DNA of 26,389 nt from JBFLVQ01 sp040758525 (GCA_040758525.1 JBFLVQ010000048.1:1-26389); one strand, 5' to 3'. Positions 8,513 through 16,680 are shown, numbered from the stretch's first letter. Notes: a model not told the origin generated them from the letters alone. Numbers and translations: made by a program.

Positions 8513-9087
8513 TTATTCATTATCTCCTACGTTCCTTTTTACTAGTTCTTGTTTTCTCTCACACCATTATTAGTGATCCTCTACGAACAAATATTCTAGC
8601 AAATTTCTCGCTCACTCATCATTATCCCATTCACCTTTCCATAGCTATATAGTAACACTACCCTATTAGTGTCCAATTGTTAGCGGCCAGGATTCTCAAG
8701 TGCCAGGATTATCAGGCATGTGAACTATCCGACGCCAGGCTCGTCAATTATTCCACAATTGCTCTACGTTTAATGGGAACGGGTTCTAATAGCTGGTTAT
8801 ATGAACCATAACGACGGCAGGAGGAAAATGATCTATACTTATGTGCTCAACCGTGGATCGGCAAGCAATTGCAACCCCATTGGTGGGCTATGTCTTATAA
8901 GATTTGAAAGTACAAGCTCCACCTCTTATGCGCATCTATCTATTTATTGAATTCTTCCGCGCTTAATTCTGTTGGTATTGTCCTATATTCTCTATTGTGT
9001 AATGATCTTTTCATCTCAACCTCCTTGTATTGTTGGGGTTGGGCTCTTTGAACACTCAAACCATAGCAATACAAGGAGATACTTTCA
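8513..9087. other. Intergenic stretch without a convincing gene
   Basis: About 570 bases in which no frame gives a recognisable protein. A plus-strand frame from about 8684 to 8907 is open apart from one TAA, but the translation resembles nothing I know. The octamer CCAGGATT occurs twice, 16 bases apart (8687-8694 and 8703-8710). The right part holds the inverted repeat at 9021-9078. This looks like eroded DNA between insertion remnants. Confidence 0.5.
9021..9078. repeat. 12-bp perfect inverted repeat
   Basis: CTCCTTGTATTG (9021-9032) is the exact reverse complement of CAATACAAGGAG (9067-9078), with 34 bases between. The right arm includes what looks like a ribosome site for the relic reading frame at 9088. 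It could be an operator, a translation-blocking hairpin, or the end of a decayed insertion sequence. Confidence 0.5.
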
Positions 9088-9278
9088 ATGCTGAAAACTT
9101 ACAACCAGTTCGGGACATGAAGGAATGAGGTTCAGGTCACTCTAAGCAACTTACTGCTGAAGTCAAAGAAAGGCTTATCAAAGAGGCTAGCTAATCCGCG
9201 TTTCCCGTTTCACGACAGGTTGCGGAACACCAGTATTCGCTTATGTTTTGCTACTTGTATAATCTCCCATCAGTGTGA
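9088..9278 (+). pseudogene. Decayed transposase N-terminus (IS3 orfA-like)
   Basis: An ATG with a good ribosome site (AAGGAG, 10 bases) starts a frame that stops after ten residues. Shifting frame gives SKQLTAEVKERLIKEAS, one TAA, then FPVSRQVAEHQYS and a tail ending at 9278 with LYNLPSV. This matches the shape of IS3-type orfA proteins (a TaEfKer-vkea helix followed by a vs-vA--y-is---Ly-W helix-turn-helix). The frameshift and internal stop show it is dead. Only the N-terminal helix-turn-helix part remains. The family call is by resemblance only. Confidence 0.4.
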
Positions 9279-9370
9279 TCTAGCTGGTCGTCTTGGCCAG
9301 ATAGCCAATCGCAACTACGATCCACTAGCCAGCATGCTCTATGCTAAAATGAGAGCTAAGGAGTAGAGCG

Positions 9371-9970
9371 ATGGCAACTAGACCACAACCCTTTTACACA
9401 CTAGATGAATACTTTGCTTTAGAAAAAGTTGGCGATGCTCGCTATGAGTATTGGGATGGTGATATCGTCTGTATGAGTGGTGGCTCGCCAGCGCATAACC
9501 GGATATCGGGCAATATCTATTACCATGTGCGGTCTCGGCTTACTGGTAATTGTGAAGCATTCACTAGTGACCAGGCTGTTAAAAATCATGTGGCTACTGC
9601 GCCTCCTTACTTTTACCCTGACACTACTGTGGCGTGTGGTGAATCTCAGTTTGAGAAAGTACGCGGTATCAGCACGCTGCTCAACCCAACTGTACTAGTA
9701 GAAGTAACATCCCCTGAATCTACTGAAAAGCTTGATCGGGATTTCAAACTCAGACTCTACCGGCGCATCCCTACATTGCAGGAATACCTCATCATTGCTC
9801 AAGATAAAGTGGAGATTACTCGTTACCTCAGACAGGAGCAAGATGAATGGTTGACTGAGAGGGTGATGGATCTTGATGCTACCATCATAATACAATCGAT
9901 TGGTTGTCGATTGGTGTTGAGAGATGTCTACGCCAACATAGATTTTAGTGAGCAAACAGAGAACAGATAA
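9371..9970 (+). CDS. Uma2-family (DUF820) putative endonuclease
   Basis: A 199-residue protein of the Uma2 family, a PD-(D/E)XK nuclease fold that is very abundant in cyanobacteria, Chloroflexota and some Acidobacteriota. Visible motifs are YTLDEYFALE and RYEYWDGDIVCMSGGSPAHN at the N-terminus, YPDTTV (Asp84), VEVTSPESTEKLDRDFK (Glu111 and Lys126), and LQEYLIIAQDKVEI. These are the expected active-site positions, so the core appears complete. AAGGAG lies about eight bases before the ATG. It is a single gene with no partner. Members are often scattered among mobile remnants, as here, but the biological role of the family is poorly defined. Confidence 0.88.
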   Translation: MATRPQPFYTLDEYFALEKVGDARYEYWDGDIVCMSGGSPAHNRISGNIYYHVRSRLTGNCEAFTSDQAVKNHVATAPPYFYPDTTVACGESQFEKVRGISTLLNPTVLVEVTSPESTEKLDRDFKLRLYRRIPTLQEYLIIAQDKVEITRYLRQEQDEWLTERVMDLDATIIIQSIGCRLVLRDVYANIDFSEQTENR

Positions 9971-10060
9971 GCCAGTAGAACATCGCGATCAACCTCCGTT
10001 CTGGAAAAAAAGTAAAAATCTGCTAAATTTTTTCGCCTAGCTATTTATATGGGGATTGTT

Positions 10061-10372
10061 ATGCAGAAATTATTTGGTGTATTCATTGCTGTACTAGGAT
10101 TATTTGTTATAAATGCTGCTGCTCAGATGCATGAAGCAGATAACAACACAGGCATCGTTCTAACTCTTCGTATAACACAAGATGAGTTTGCTCCATTTGA
10201 GCCAATACCGCTTCAGACCGAACTTAGTAATAATACCAAAGAGCTAATTCGAGGTACTCCCTGGCTGATCTTTGAAGTAGTTGAAAGTACAAGCTTATTG
10301 AGGATAGTTAAAAACACTCACGCTGCTATTTCTGCAATAGATAATGGAACCATTAGGTATTTAAAGATATAA
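10061..10372 (+). CDS. Short exported protein, possibly a truncated remnant
   Basis: A protein of 103 residues with a clear signal peptide (MQKLFGVFIAVLGLFVINAA, cleavage near AAAQ). The mature part reads like the first strands of a beta-sandwich (LTLRITQDEFAPFEPIPLQT, ELSNNTKELIRG). That opening is typical of longer secreted acidobacterial proteins, so this could be the front end of a gene broken by a later stop. An ATG four codons upstream at 10049 also exists, but it has no ribosome site; GGGGA lies just before 10061. The next gene starts 48 bases after the stop. Function unknown. Confidence 0.5.
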   Translation: MQKLFGVFIAVLGLFVINAAAQMHEADNNTGIVLTLRITQDEFAPFEPIPLQTELSNNTKELIRGTPWLIFEVVESTSLLRIVKNTHAAISAIDNGTIRYLKI

Positions 10373-10420
10373 ACATTATGGAAATATTATGGTTTGAGTT
10401 AAAAAGGAGAGATAGTAATA

Positions 10421-12220
10421 ATGGGATCAAATATTAACGGTTTAGGAAACAAGGATTGGGATATCAGTGATTCACTAACGGAAACCAAAACAGCCACCAA
10501 CACTAAATTAATCTCTCTAGGCACAGCTAAAGAAACGGACGAGAGGCCATCGGCTCTATCCCCAGGCAGTTCAACTTATATTATTGCCGGCAATCCTAAA
10601 GACGCTATTATGGAGACGGCCAACGAGATCATAAATAGGGGAAGACAAACCGCAGGCGAACTTATCGATAAAGCCAACGAACTACTAGATAAGGTTAAAA
10701 AAACCATAGAAAATAGGATTAATGATCTGGGCACGCTCGACCCTAATGGCAAACTTCCTGGCGCAATCAAACGGGATGATCTTTCAACAACTGATAAAGC
10801 GGTACTTAACATTCTTCAACTTGATAAACTGAAGCCTGGCGAGAAAGTTACTCTAACTGCCAAAGAGGCTGCCAGCCTAGGGATTGATGTAGCTAAGCTA
10901 GGTGTTTCAGAAAATGGCACTATTACAGTTGAACGTGGCATGGGAGCAGATTCAAACAAGATCAAAATAACGGTTGAGGCGGGCGGCAGCGCATCGGCTG
11001 GCCCTGCGGCATCAGCAAATGATCAAGGCGCAGGAGCTAATCTATCTATTGAAGGTAAAGTAAGAATCACTATGGAGGTCGATCTCTCTAAACCCGGTGA
11101 GGCTACTAAGCTTGGTAAAGCGATCCTGGGCGGAAATGTCCGGGATATGATAACAATGGCGATGATCTCAGCCAACCCTTCGGATAAAGAGACCGATTTC
11201 ACCGAATTTGTTAATGAGCATACTATCTCAGTGGAAGTTGAAGGTAGCATCAATGTAGAAGCAGAAGCCAAAATTGCGCAATTGACCGGCCTCGATCCAA
11301 AGATCATTGCGAATATATCAGGTGGCGGCAAAGTAGAGTTTGATAAAGGGGCCAATCGGGATGATCCCAATGATGACACTACCAAGGTAACTGTCAGTGT
11401 CTCAACAAGCGCTAAAATCTCTGGCTCAAAAGATGAAGAGAAAGTACCTGGGGTCAAAATTAAGGGTCCAGGTGGAGAGCTGGAGGCTAAAGTCTCATTA
11501 GAAAATACTACCATTCTCGATAAAAATAAGATGCCCATTGGCAATGAATCGGTTATCAAGTTGACAGTAAGCGGTAATATCTTGGTGCCGAATCAGAATG
11601 GCGTAGTTACTACTGCCCAAGGAGTTAATGGAGAACTGGAGCTTTCTGTCTCAGTAAATCAATTGATGAAGAAGCTGCCTCCTGAGGTCGCGAAAAAACT
11701 TCAAGATGCAATTAAACGGGGCGATATGAAAGAAGTATCGCGTATCATTCAGGAGAATGTTGTTAACAATCCCTCTATTACCTTAAATGCCAAGTTAAGT
11801 GTTAACGCAAGTACTAAGATAGGTGTGGAGATCGGCAAAGAGATTGCAGGCACAGGAGGATCGATCGGTCTGGAAGCAGAAAGTCAAATACCAATTATTG
11901 CGGCAGAAGGAACTGCCACAATAAACAAAGATGGGGTAACTATCACAGGTAAAGTGACCGATGGAACAAACTCGATTAACGGTAATGTGACGGTTGATGG
12001 CAAAAGTATAACTGTTGAAGGTAATGGTCATCTTGAAATAGGAACGATGCAACTGGATGGCAACGGTAAGGTGGAGATCAGTCAGGACGGAACAAAGACG
12101 ACTGGGGGCGGAGCTGTTAAAGTCGGTGATAACAAGATTGAGTCGGAAACGTCATCAGACGCTTCAACTACCATTAATGATCTGGTAGAGGCTAGCAAGA
12201 TAGGTATACTGTTAGCCTAA
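10421..12220 (+). CDS. 599-residue beta-rich repetitive protein, unknown function
   Basis: I do not recognise this protein. It lacks a signal peptide and any strong membrane helix. Residues about 57-103 are amphipathic helix (AIMETANEIINRG, LLDKVKKTIENRI). From about 160 to the end it is a long run of short alternating beta strands with Thr, Val, Gly and Lys (KITVEAGGSAS, ISVEVEGSINVEAEA, ITGKVTDGTNSINGNVTVDG), as in a beta-solenoid or a large sandwich array. Two short helical inserts occur (EATKLGKAILGGNVRDMI; VAKKLQDAIKRGDMKEVSRI). Cysteine is absent. The ATG has AAGGAG about eleven bases upstream. It may be a structural or adhesin-like protein, a phage or injection-system component, or effector cargo; nothing in the sequence decides. 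Confidence 0.75.
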   Translation: MGSNINGLGNKDWDISDSLTETKTATNTKLISLGTAKETDERPSALSPGSSTYIIAGNPKDAIMETANEIINRGRQTAGELIDKANELLDKVKKTIENRINDLGTLDPNGKLPGAIKRDDLSTTDKAVLNILQLDKLKPGEKVTLTAKEAASLGIDVAKLGVSENGTITVERGMGADSNKIKITVEAGGSASAGPAASANDQGAGANLSIEGKVRITMEVDLSKPGEATKLGKAILGGNVRDMITMAMISANPSDKETDFTEFVNEHTISVEVEGSINVEAEAKIAQLTGLDPKIIANISGGGKVEFDKGANRDDPNDDTTKVTVSVSTSAKISGSKDEEKVPGVKIKGPGGELEAKVSLENTTILDKNKMPIGNESVIKLTVSGNILVPNQNGVVTTAQGVNGELELSVSVNQLMKKLPPEVAKKLQDAIKRGDMKEVSRIIQENVVNNPSITLNAKLSVNASTKIGVEIGKEIAGTGGSIGLEAESQIPIIAAEGTATINKDGVTITGKVTDGTNSINGNVTVDGKSITVEGNGHLEIGTMQLDGNGKVEISQDGTKTTGGGAVKVGDNKIESETSSDASTTINDLVEASKIGILLA

Positions 12221-12282
12221 GTTGGACATTAGACACCACATTTACTGGGAAACTTCTATTAAGGCTCTATCTGGTTCATAAC

Positions 12283-12326
12283 AATGATTCGAGATTATGC
12301 TGTGTATGGCATAATCTCGAATCATT
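12283..12326. terminator. Perfect 18-bp hairpin downstream of the 599-residue gene
   Basis: The arm at 12283-12300 (AATGATTCGAGATTATGC) is exactly complementary to 12309-12326 around an eight-base loop TGTGTATG. It lies 63 bases after the upstream stop. There is no run of T, so it may be a transcript-stabilising hairpin, a factor-dependent terminator, or an end structure of the IS relic that follows. Confidence 0.5.
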
Positions 12327-12400
12327 ACCATATTCTAATATTTGGTATTTTTCATATACATCAAAAAGGCCATCTAGAGAATTATCGCTGAAAATCCTAT

Positions 12401-12601
12401 AGCCAGCGCAGGGCCTTCCTTAATACTGATCCGGCTGCTTTAGCCTACAACACTAAACTATACAGATAATGGCTACGCGCTAAAGGCATTGAACCTTTCT
12501 TGGCTACGCGCTATTCTGAACATGATTCTGGCCTGGGCGTTTATCGTTGAGTTGTTGAGAAAGCTAACGGAATAAATAAATACATTGTTGGTATTCTATA
12601 G
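12401..12601 (+). pseudogene. C-terminal remnant of an IS5-type DDE transposase
   Basis: One frame reads LAYNTKLYR, a TAA, WLRAKGIEPFLATRYSEHDS, GLGVYR, a TGA, then VVEKANG. Intact IS5-family transposases (IS427/IS1031-like) have a D-AYd----r--Lr-rGI-P-IA-R stretch, followed by a G-LGk-RwVVEr motif with the catalytic glutamate. The TGA sits exactly where the conserved Trp of RWVVER belongs, consistent with a single-base change from TGG. The catalytic Asp and everything upstream are missing or scrambled. This is a clear relic, no longer able to encode transposase. Confidence 0.65.
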
Positions 12602-12715
12602 ATGTAGATTGAATATTGATGTATGCAGTAGGAACGAAACGTAGTGCTGCATGATTTGTAAAAGGTTACTAGGCAGTAAAGATTATATAATCACATCTGA
12701 AAGTGAGGTTTAAGT

Positions 12716-13306
12716 GTGAAAGTCAAAATATTGGTGGGAATTATCACTATTTCTGCAACAATTATTGGCATGTTTATATTCAGTGGGAGCCGTGAAAGAG
12801 TCCTATCATTTTTCTCCTCGAAGGCTCCTCTGGAGAAGGATAATACTTCTGATATAACACGAGACAAAAACTCATCAGAAGCGAATGAGAAAGATTACCA
12901 AGCGAATGCGGCAATAAAAATTGTAAAAAGCGAAGAAGAATGGCGACAACAACTGACACCCGAACAGTTTTATGTTACACGACAGAAAGGAACTGAAAGA
13001 GCATTTACCGGCGACTACTGGAATAATCACAGCAAAGGTGAGTACCATTGTGTAGCTTGTGGTTTACCGCTATTTAGTTCCGACACAAAATTCGACTCTG
13101 GTACAGGGTGGCCTAGTTTTTACGCTCCCGTCGCCACCACCAATGTATACGAAGAAACAGACACAAGCCATGCTATGACGCGTACAGAAGTGCAGTGCAG
13201 CAGATGTGGTGCTCATCTAGGACATGTCTTTACCGACGGGCCACCACCAACAGGCTTGCGATACTGTATAAATTCACTATCTCTTAAATTCACCAAGAAG
13301 GACTAA
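12716..13306 (+). CDS. msrB: Membrane-anchored peptide-methionine (R)-S-oxide reductase
   Basis: A 196-residue MsrB that reduces the R-form of methionine sulfoxide in proteins. Residues about 4-22 are hydrophobic (ILVGIITISATIIGMFIF), and a polar linker of about 45 residues precedes the catalytic domain, so the enzyme is probably periplasmic and anchored. The domain holds zinc-binding CVAC (C112, C115) and CSRC (C161, C164), the substrate motif GTGWPSF (129-135), HLGHVF, and the catalytic Cys184 in RYCINS. Nothing essential is missing. Translation starts at GTG; GAGG lies about seven bases upstream. A periplasmic MsrB suggests repair of oxidised exported proteins, but no MsrA or electron donor is adjacent. 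Confidence 0.94.
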   Translation: MKVKILVGIITISATIIGMFIFSGSRERVLSFFSSKAPLEKDNTSDITRDKNSSEANEKDYQANAAIKIVKSEEEWRQQLTPEQFYVTRQKGTERAFTGDYWNNHSKGEYHCVACGLPLFSSDTKFDSGTGWPSFYAPVATTNVYEETDTSHAMTRTEVQCSRCGAHLGHVFTDGPPPTGLRYCINSLSLKFTKKD

Positions 13307-13401
13307 GGCGTTGAATTTCCAATCTGGCGTAGCCTGTGTTGTTGGGATCAAATGAAGTCCCGATTGGCACAGCTCTAGTTCAAACATATCTCTCTTATAT
13401 C

Positions 13402-13429
13402 TGTGTCAATACGCTTGTTGTGTTTTGGG
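13402..13429. repeat. Left copy of a ~25-base imperfect direct repeat
   Basis: TGTGTCAATACGCTTGTT and the following few bases recur at 14335-14363 as TGTGTCAATACTCTTGTT, with one mismatch in the first 18 bases and partial similarity beyond. The two copies bracket the methyltransferase gene, 933 bases apart. Confidence 0.5.
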
Positions 13430-13438
13430 TTGTCTATC

Positions 13439-14176
13439 TCAAGGCTTGCGCAATATGTAGATAATGAAGTTCGGTACGCGGAGTTCGTCATCAAGCTCTG
13501 GGTATAATGTCAAGTGTTCCTCTGTGACGGTTGGCTCAACTATCCCTACAATGCTAAAGCCAGTGTCTAGGAATCCACGTATGTAAGTGGATAAAGATCG
13601 ATGGAAATTGGTTAGCGCGACCTCCTTCATTTTCCAGTGACGCTCTCCTTCAGCAAAGTAGTTGTCTAGTATCACATGTTGTTTCTTGCCATCAGGAGTC
13701 ATCTGCCAGCCACCCACGGCAGATCGCATAGGGTGCAGGTTAGCGATGATAAACCGACCACCTTGCCTTAACACTCGAAACACTTCTCTGTTATTTGCGT
13801 TAAAATCAGGAAGATCACATTGGTTCAGATAAGATAGCGCAAGGTCAAAGGTCTCATCGGTAATGAAGCCTAGATCCTGCACATCAGCAATTCGATATGC
13901 TTCACGCTCGGATTGTAGTGCTCTGGCTGCTTCGATCATAGGCTCGCAAAGATCTAGCCCTAGCACATATCCTGCTCCTCGCTCGACTAACATTCTGCAG
14001 AAACGCCCCTCCCCGCATCCACAATCCACTATCTTTAGACCTTCTACGCTTCCACAAGCCTCAAGCATTGGCAAATCTAGTAAACCATTACGAGTAGGGT
14101 TTCTTCCTTCTCTGGTCTCCTTGATCCAGGCCATTGACAGTTCAAGCCACTCTCGTTTGAGATCCTTCCTATTCAT
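13439..14176 (-). CDS. Class I SAM-dependent methyltransferase
   Basis: A 245-residue Rossmann-fold methyltransferase. Motif I is KIVDCGCGEGRF, followed by VLGLDLCEPMIEAAR for ribose binding, then DVQDLGF, FDLALSYLNQCDLPD (motif IV region) and VFRVLRQGGRFIIANLHPM. This is a complete SAM-binding core with a C-terminal beta region. It resembles small-molecule methyltransferases of the UbiE/Methyltransf_11 type; the substrate cannot be told. The frame is open up to 14254, but that extension runs through the inverted-repeat arm at 14211-14233. The ATG at 14176 begins MNRKDLKREWLELSMAWIKE, a typical family N-terminus, with GAGGAAG upstream. It is a lone gene facing msrB, bracketed by short direct repeats. 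Confidence 0.85.
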   Translation of the reverse strand: MNRKDLKREWLELSMAWIKETREGRNPTRNGLLDLPMLEACGSVEGLKIVDCGCGEGRFCRMLVERGAGYVLGLDLCEPMIEAARALQSEREAYRIADVQDLGFITDETFDLALSYLNQCDLPDFNANNREVFRVLRQGGRFIIANLHPMRSAVGGWQMTPDGKKQHVILDNYFAEGERHWKMKEVALTNFHRSLSTYIRGFLDTGFSIVGIVEPTVTEEHLTLYPELDDELRVPNFIIYILRKP

Positions 14177-14210
14177 CACAGTTGCAATCTTCCTCGAACA
14201 TAACTCAGAG

Positions 14211-14288
14211 GATTTTATACGAAATCTCGCGAGCCAAAAAGGTGGATGTAACAACTGTGCTGGTTCTCGCGAGATTTTGTATAAAATC
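14211..14288. repeat. Large inverted repeat (23-base arms) upstream of the methyltransferase
   Basis: Arms 14211-14233 and 14266-14288 are reverse complements with one mismatch, 32 bases apart. Each arm also contains its own palindrome CTCGCGAG next to an AT-rich half (TTTTATAC / GTATAAAA). It stands 35-112 bases before the methyltransferase start, in the promoter or 5' leader. It may be a paired operator, a regulatory hairpin, or a small MITE-like insertion. Confidence 0.65.
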
Positions 14289-14334
14289 TGTTGAATAAAT
14301 TACAACTAACTTCCCTTTTTTTCCTGCGCTTCTT

Positions 14335-14363
14335 TGTGTCAATACTCTTGTTTTGTGCTGTGG
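14335..14363. repeat. Right copy of the imperfect direct repeat
   Basis: This is the partner of the repeat at 13402-13429 (shared core TGTGTCAATAC-CTTGTT). The remaining gap to 14558, which would hold the terminator of the DUF4157 gene, shows no hairpin I trust. Confidence 0.5.
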
Positions 14364-14558
14364 AAATTCACCATAGATCTAAAGAAAGATGGGGAAAATT
14401 AATGAGGGGAGAGGATAGATGGGGATGAGTGCACGAATGGACGTTGGGGAAGCAGAGTCTGATAGGAGGTAGGAGAGTCCTAAATTTAGCCTAAAATAGA
14501 GGAGCAATAGATCTAGGCTTTTAGAACCTAGTTCGCGCTTGGAAAACTTTGATTGCAT

Positions 14559-16358
14559 TTAATTATTTGAGAAGAACTTTTGCATCAATGGAAGGGACAT
14601 ATAACTCCAGATTCTCCGTCCATAATCGGACGCATTGGCTAAAGGCTCGGGGGAATTCGTCGCTCCCACATTGTATTCCGTCGCGATAATTTCGCAAGCC
14701 CGCTGGTGCGTTCCAAATGCCGCTCGCGTCATCAAGGGATAACGATTAGCGCGATTCTTCAACTTTGCCAATAGCTCAGCAACCATTTTAATATTGCTCT
14801 TTGGCCATGCTAATAAGGTATGTAGATCAGTGAGAGTTGTGGTAGGCAGCTTAGAAAATTCAGTGTTTATTTGAGTTCTTGCAGGCTGCTTATTTTGAGG
14901 ATCTTGTTCAATCCATGGAATAAGTCCTTGTAGCATTGCTGCCGTGCTGAGTTTCATTTGACCGACACCGATAGATCGGTTGATGTCTTTCATCGGTACC
15001 GTCGCCCCAGATGCCTGTTTTTTAATTGCAGTATCAACATCCGATATTTCGGTTGCACGAGCGCTCTTTATTGTACCCCTTAACCATGAAGGCAGTAGTG
15101 ATGGATCAGTATTGGCAATTTCCTCTCGCAGAATAGACGCTAAGAATCTGGGAGTAATACCTTGCGCGCCTGTGCTGGCCGCTGCATCATTTACATAAGA
15201 GCGAAAATCATCGACAAGTTCTCGCTCTGCTTCACTATAATCGCTGTCTGACGAGAGACTGCCTGCCAATGTCGGGTCTTCATTGACAACATCCTGGTCG
15301 AGCGTTATTGCTGGCGTCACGCCTTTGCTGGGATCTACAAAGGTACATTGGACGCGGAAATGTCCAGCACGGGGATAAGAAATTGCTTTTGTGTTCGTTG
15401 GTGACCAATCCTCAGCAACTTTGGCATTGGTATCCTTATCAAAAACCTCCCACAGGTAGTGAGGATAAGGAGCTACCAGCTTGGTAGCTGGACTATACGA
15501 GAGATTCGGTGCGATCTCAACCTGAAATTGAACAACGCGACCAACAACAATTGGTGATGTTAGATCAGCGGTGATTCCTCCTGCTGTAGACTTAGAGTGT
15601 TGGCCACTCGCGTCGGTCAGAAACATGACTGATGGGTGCGCAACACGATGTATCAAGGGCTGCGACCCTGGAACGAGCAGAGAGGGAGTAAGCGCATGCG
15701 CTTGATATTCGGCTGCCAAGTCCTGATTTTGCGATACGGGACCACTTACATCTTTCTGTTGGGCCACGTGTATAAGTTCATGTGCAAGCACAAAGAGACC
15801 TTGACTTGTATTGGGTCCACCCACCGCGCTGCTTATCGCAATGTCAGAGCCAAGTGTGGCCGCAAGTGCGCCGTGATTGCGAGTTGCTTTGTCTACTTGT
15901 GGGCCTCTATGGATACGTATATCACCGAGATCTTGACCTATACGGTGCTCGAACCATAGACGGATGGCAGGCTCAAGCATATGCCCTGAAGAGCCAATTG
16001 ATGAGGCAAGTCCTACAGATGAACCAATATGTATATTGTGTTTATTATCTGGGTTATCTTGTAGATTCTTGCCAAACGCGAGGGTCGTAGGGAAACTCTT
16101 TTCTGACCCTTTAGCGTAAACTGAAATCTGGCTGAAATCATGCCCCAACCGAGGGGATTCAGTACTGGTCGAATTCCCTTTGAATCCTGCAGAATTAGTT
16201 TGCGATAATTGCTCTACGGCTTGATTTCCAATTGTATGCTGCAAATGTGGGATATGATTGGTGTGATGAGTCAATTCAGATGTTACAGTGTTCGATTGAG
16301 TACTGCGGGAAGTTACTCGATTTTGAGATTGATTCTGATTTTGTGCAAAAGTTTGCAT
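14559..16358 (-). CDS. DUF4157 (eCIS-core) protein with a lytic-transglycosylase-like C-terminus
   Basis: A 599-residue protein. The N-terminus is Gln/Asn/Ser-rich and carries LQHTIGNQAVEQL (39-51) and PRLGHDFSQISVYAKG (69-84), both hallmarks of proteins with the DUF4157 domain. DUF4157 itself spans about 128-203 (IRLWFEHRIGQDLGDIRIHR, then VLAHELIHVAQQ) with an intact HELIH metalloprotease-like motif at 193-197. A beta-sandwich-like region follows (about 240-360). The C-terminal third (about 385-595) looks like a lysozyme/transglycosylase fold: FLASILREE (candidate catalytic Glu412 or 413), SIGVGQMKLSTAAML (462-476), and TEYNVGATN (560-568). DUF4157 marks cargo of extracellular contractile injection systems, where it may act as a loading or self-cleavage module. 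The ATG has AGGAG ten bases upstream. No injection-system structural genes are in the window. Confidence 0.82.
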   Translation of the reverse strand: MQTFAQNQNQSQNRVTSRSTQSNTVTSELTHHTNHIPHLQHTIGNQAVEQLSQTNSAGFKGNSTSTESPRLGHDFSQISVYAKGSEKSFPTTLAFGKNLQDNPDNKHNIHIGSSVGLASSIGSSGHMLEPAIRLWFEHRIGQDLGDIRIHRGPQVDKATRNHGALAATLGSDIAISSAVGGPNTSQGLFVLAHELIHVAQQKDVSGPVSQNQDLAAEYQAHALTPSLLVPGSQPLIHRVAHPSVMFLTDASGQHSKSTAGGITADLTSPIVVGRVVQFQVEIAPNLSYSPATKLVAPYPHYLWEVFDKDTNAKVAEDWSPTNTKAISYPRAGHFRVQCTFVDPSKGVTPAITLDQDVVNEDPTLAGSLSSDSDYSEAERELVDDFRSYVNDAAASTGAQGITPRFLASILREEIANTDPSLLPSWLRGTIKSARATEISDVDTAIKKQASGATVPMKDINRSIGVGQMKLSTAAMLQGLIPWIEQDPQNKQPARTQINTEFSKLPTTTLTDLHTLLAWPKSNIKMVAELLAKLKNRANRYPLMTRAAFGTHQRACEIIATEYNVGATNSPEPLANASDYGRRIWSYMSLPLMQKFFSNN

Positions 16359-16680
16359 AACAGTCTATCTCCTATCAGCAACAGCAGTACTGCCTAATTA
16401 CCAAATATACTATACTAAAGTTCTAGCAACTCATCTTGATAAACTCTATGGAATAACATTCACGGTTATTCCAAGCGATATTTTTTGGGAACCTGCAAAG
16501 CAGTGCCTAACTATATTATTAGATGTAGGAGAGACAACTAATCGTACCTATTAAATTCCTCTGACAAATTTTCATTACTAGAATCTTAGATTGATATTCC
16601 AGGTTTTTAAATTGTGGAAATTACGCAATGACATCCCAAACCATTCAGCTAATTATGTCTTAATGAACACGAGTGCTTAC
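16359..16680. other. Intergenic stretch upstream of the DUF4157 gene
   Basis: About 320 AT-rich bases with no gene I can support. One perfect hairpin is present: GGAATAAC (16450-16457) pairs with GTTATTCC (16465-16472) over a seven-base loop, without a T tract. The DUF4157 gene promoter should lie here. Confidence 0.5.

Noticed and set aside
8687..8710. Repeated octamer CCAGGATT as a possible CRISPR-like start
   Set aside because: Only two short copies 16 bases apart with no further units; no CRISPR array is present in the window.
8684..8907. Plus-strand frame open apart from one TAA
   Set aside because: The translation resembles no family and composition is not coding-like; kept only as a remark in the gap entry.
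14177..14254. Longer N-terminus for the methyltransferase
   Set aside because: The extension translates an inverted-repeat arm and lacks family similarity; the ATG at 14176 fits the family start.
15636..16090. ORFs of about 100 residues antisense to the DUF4157 gene
   Set aside because: Shadows of a gene with strong motifs on the other strand; no start signals.
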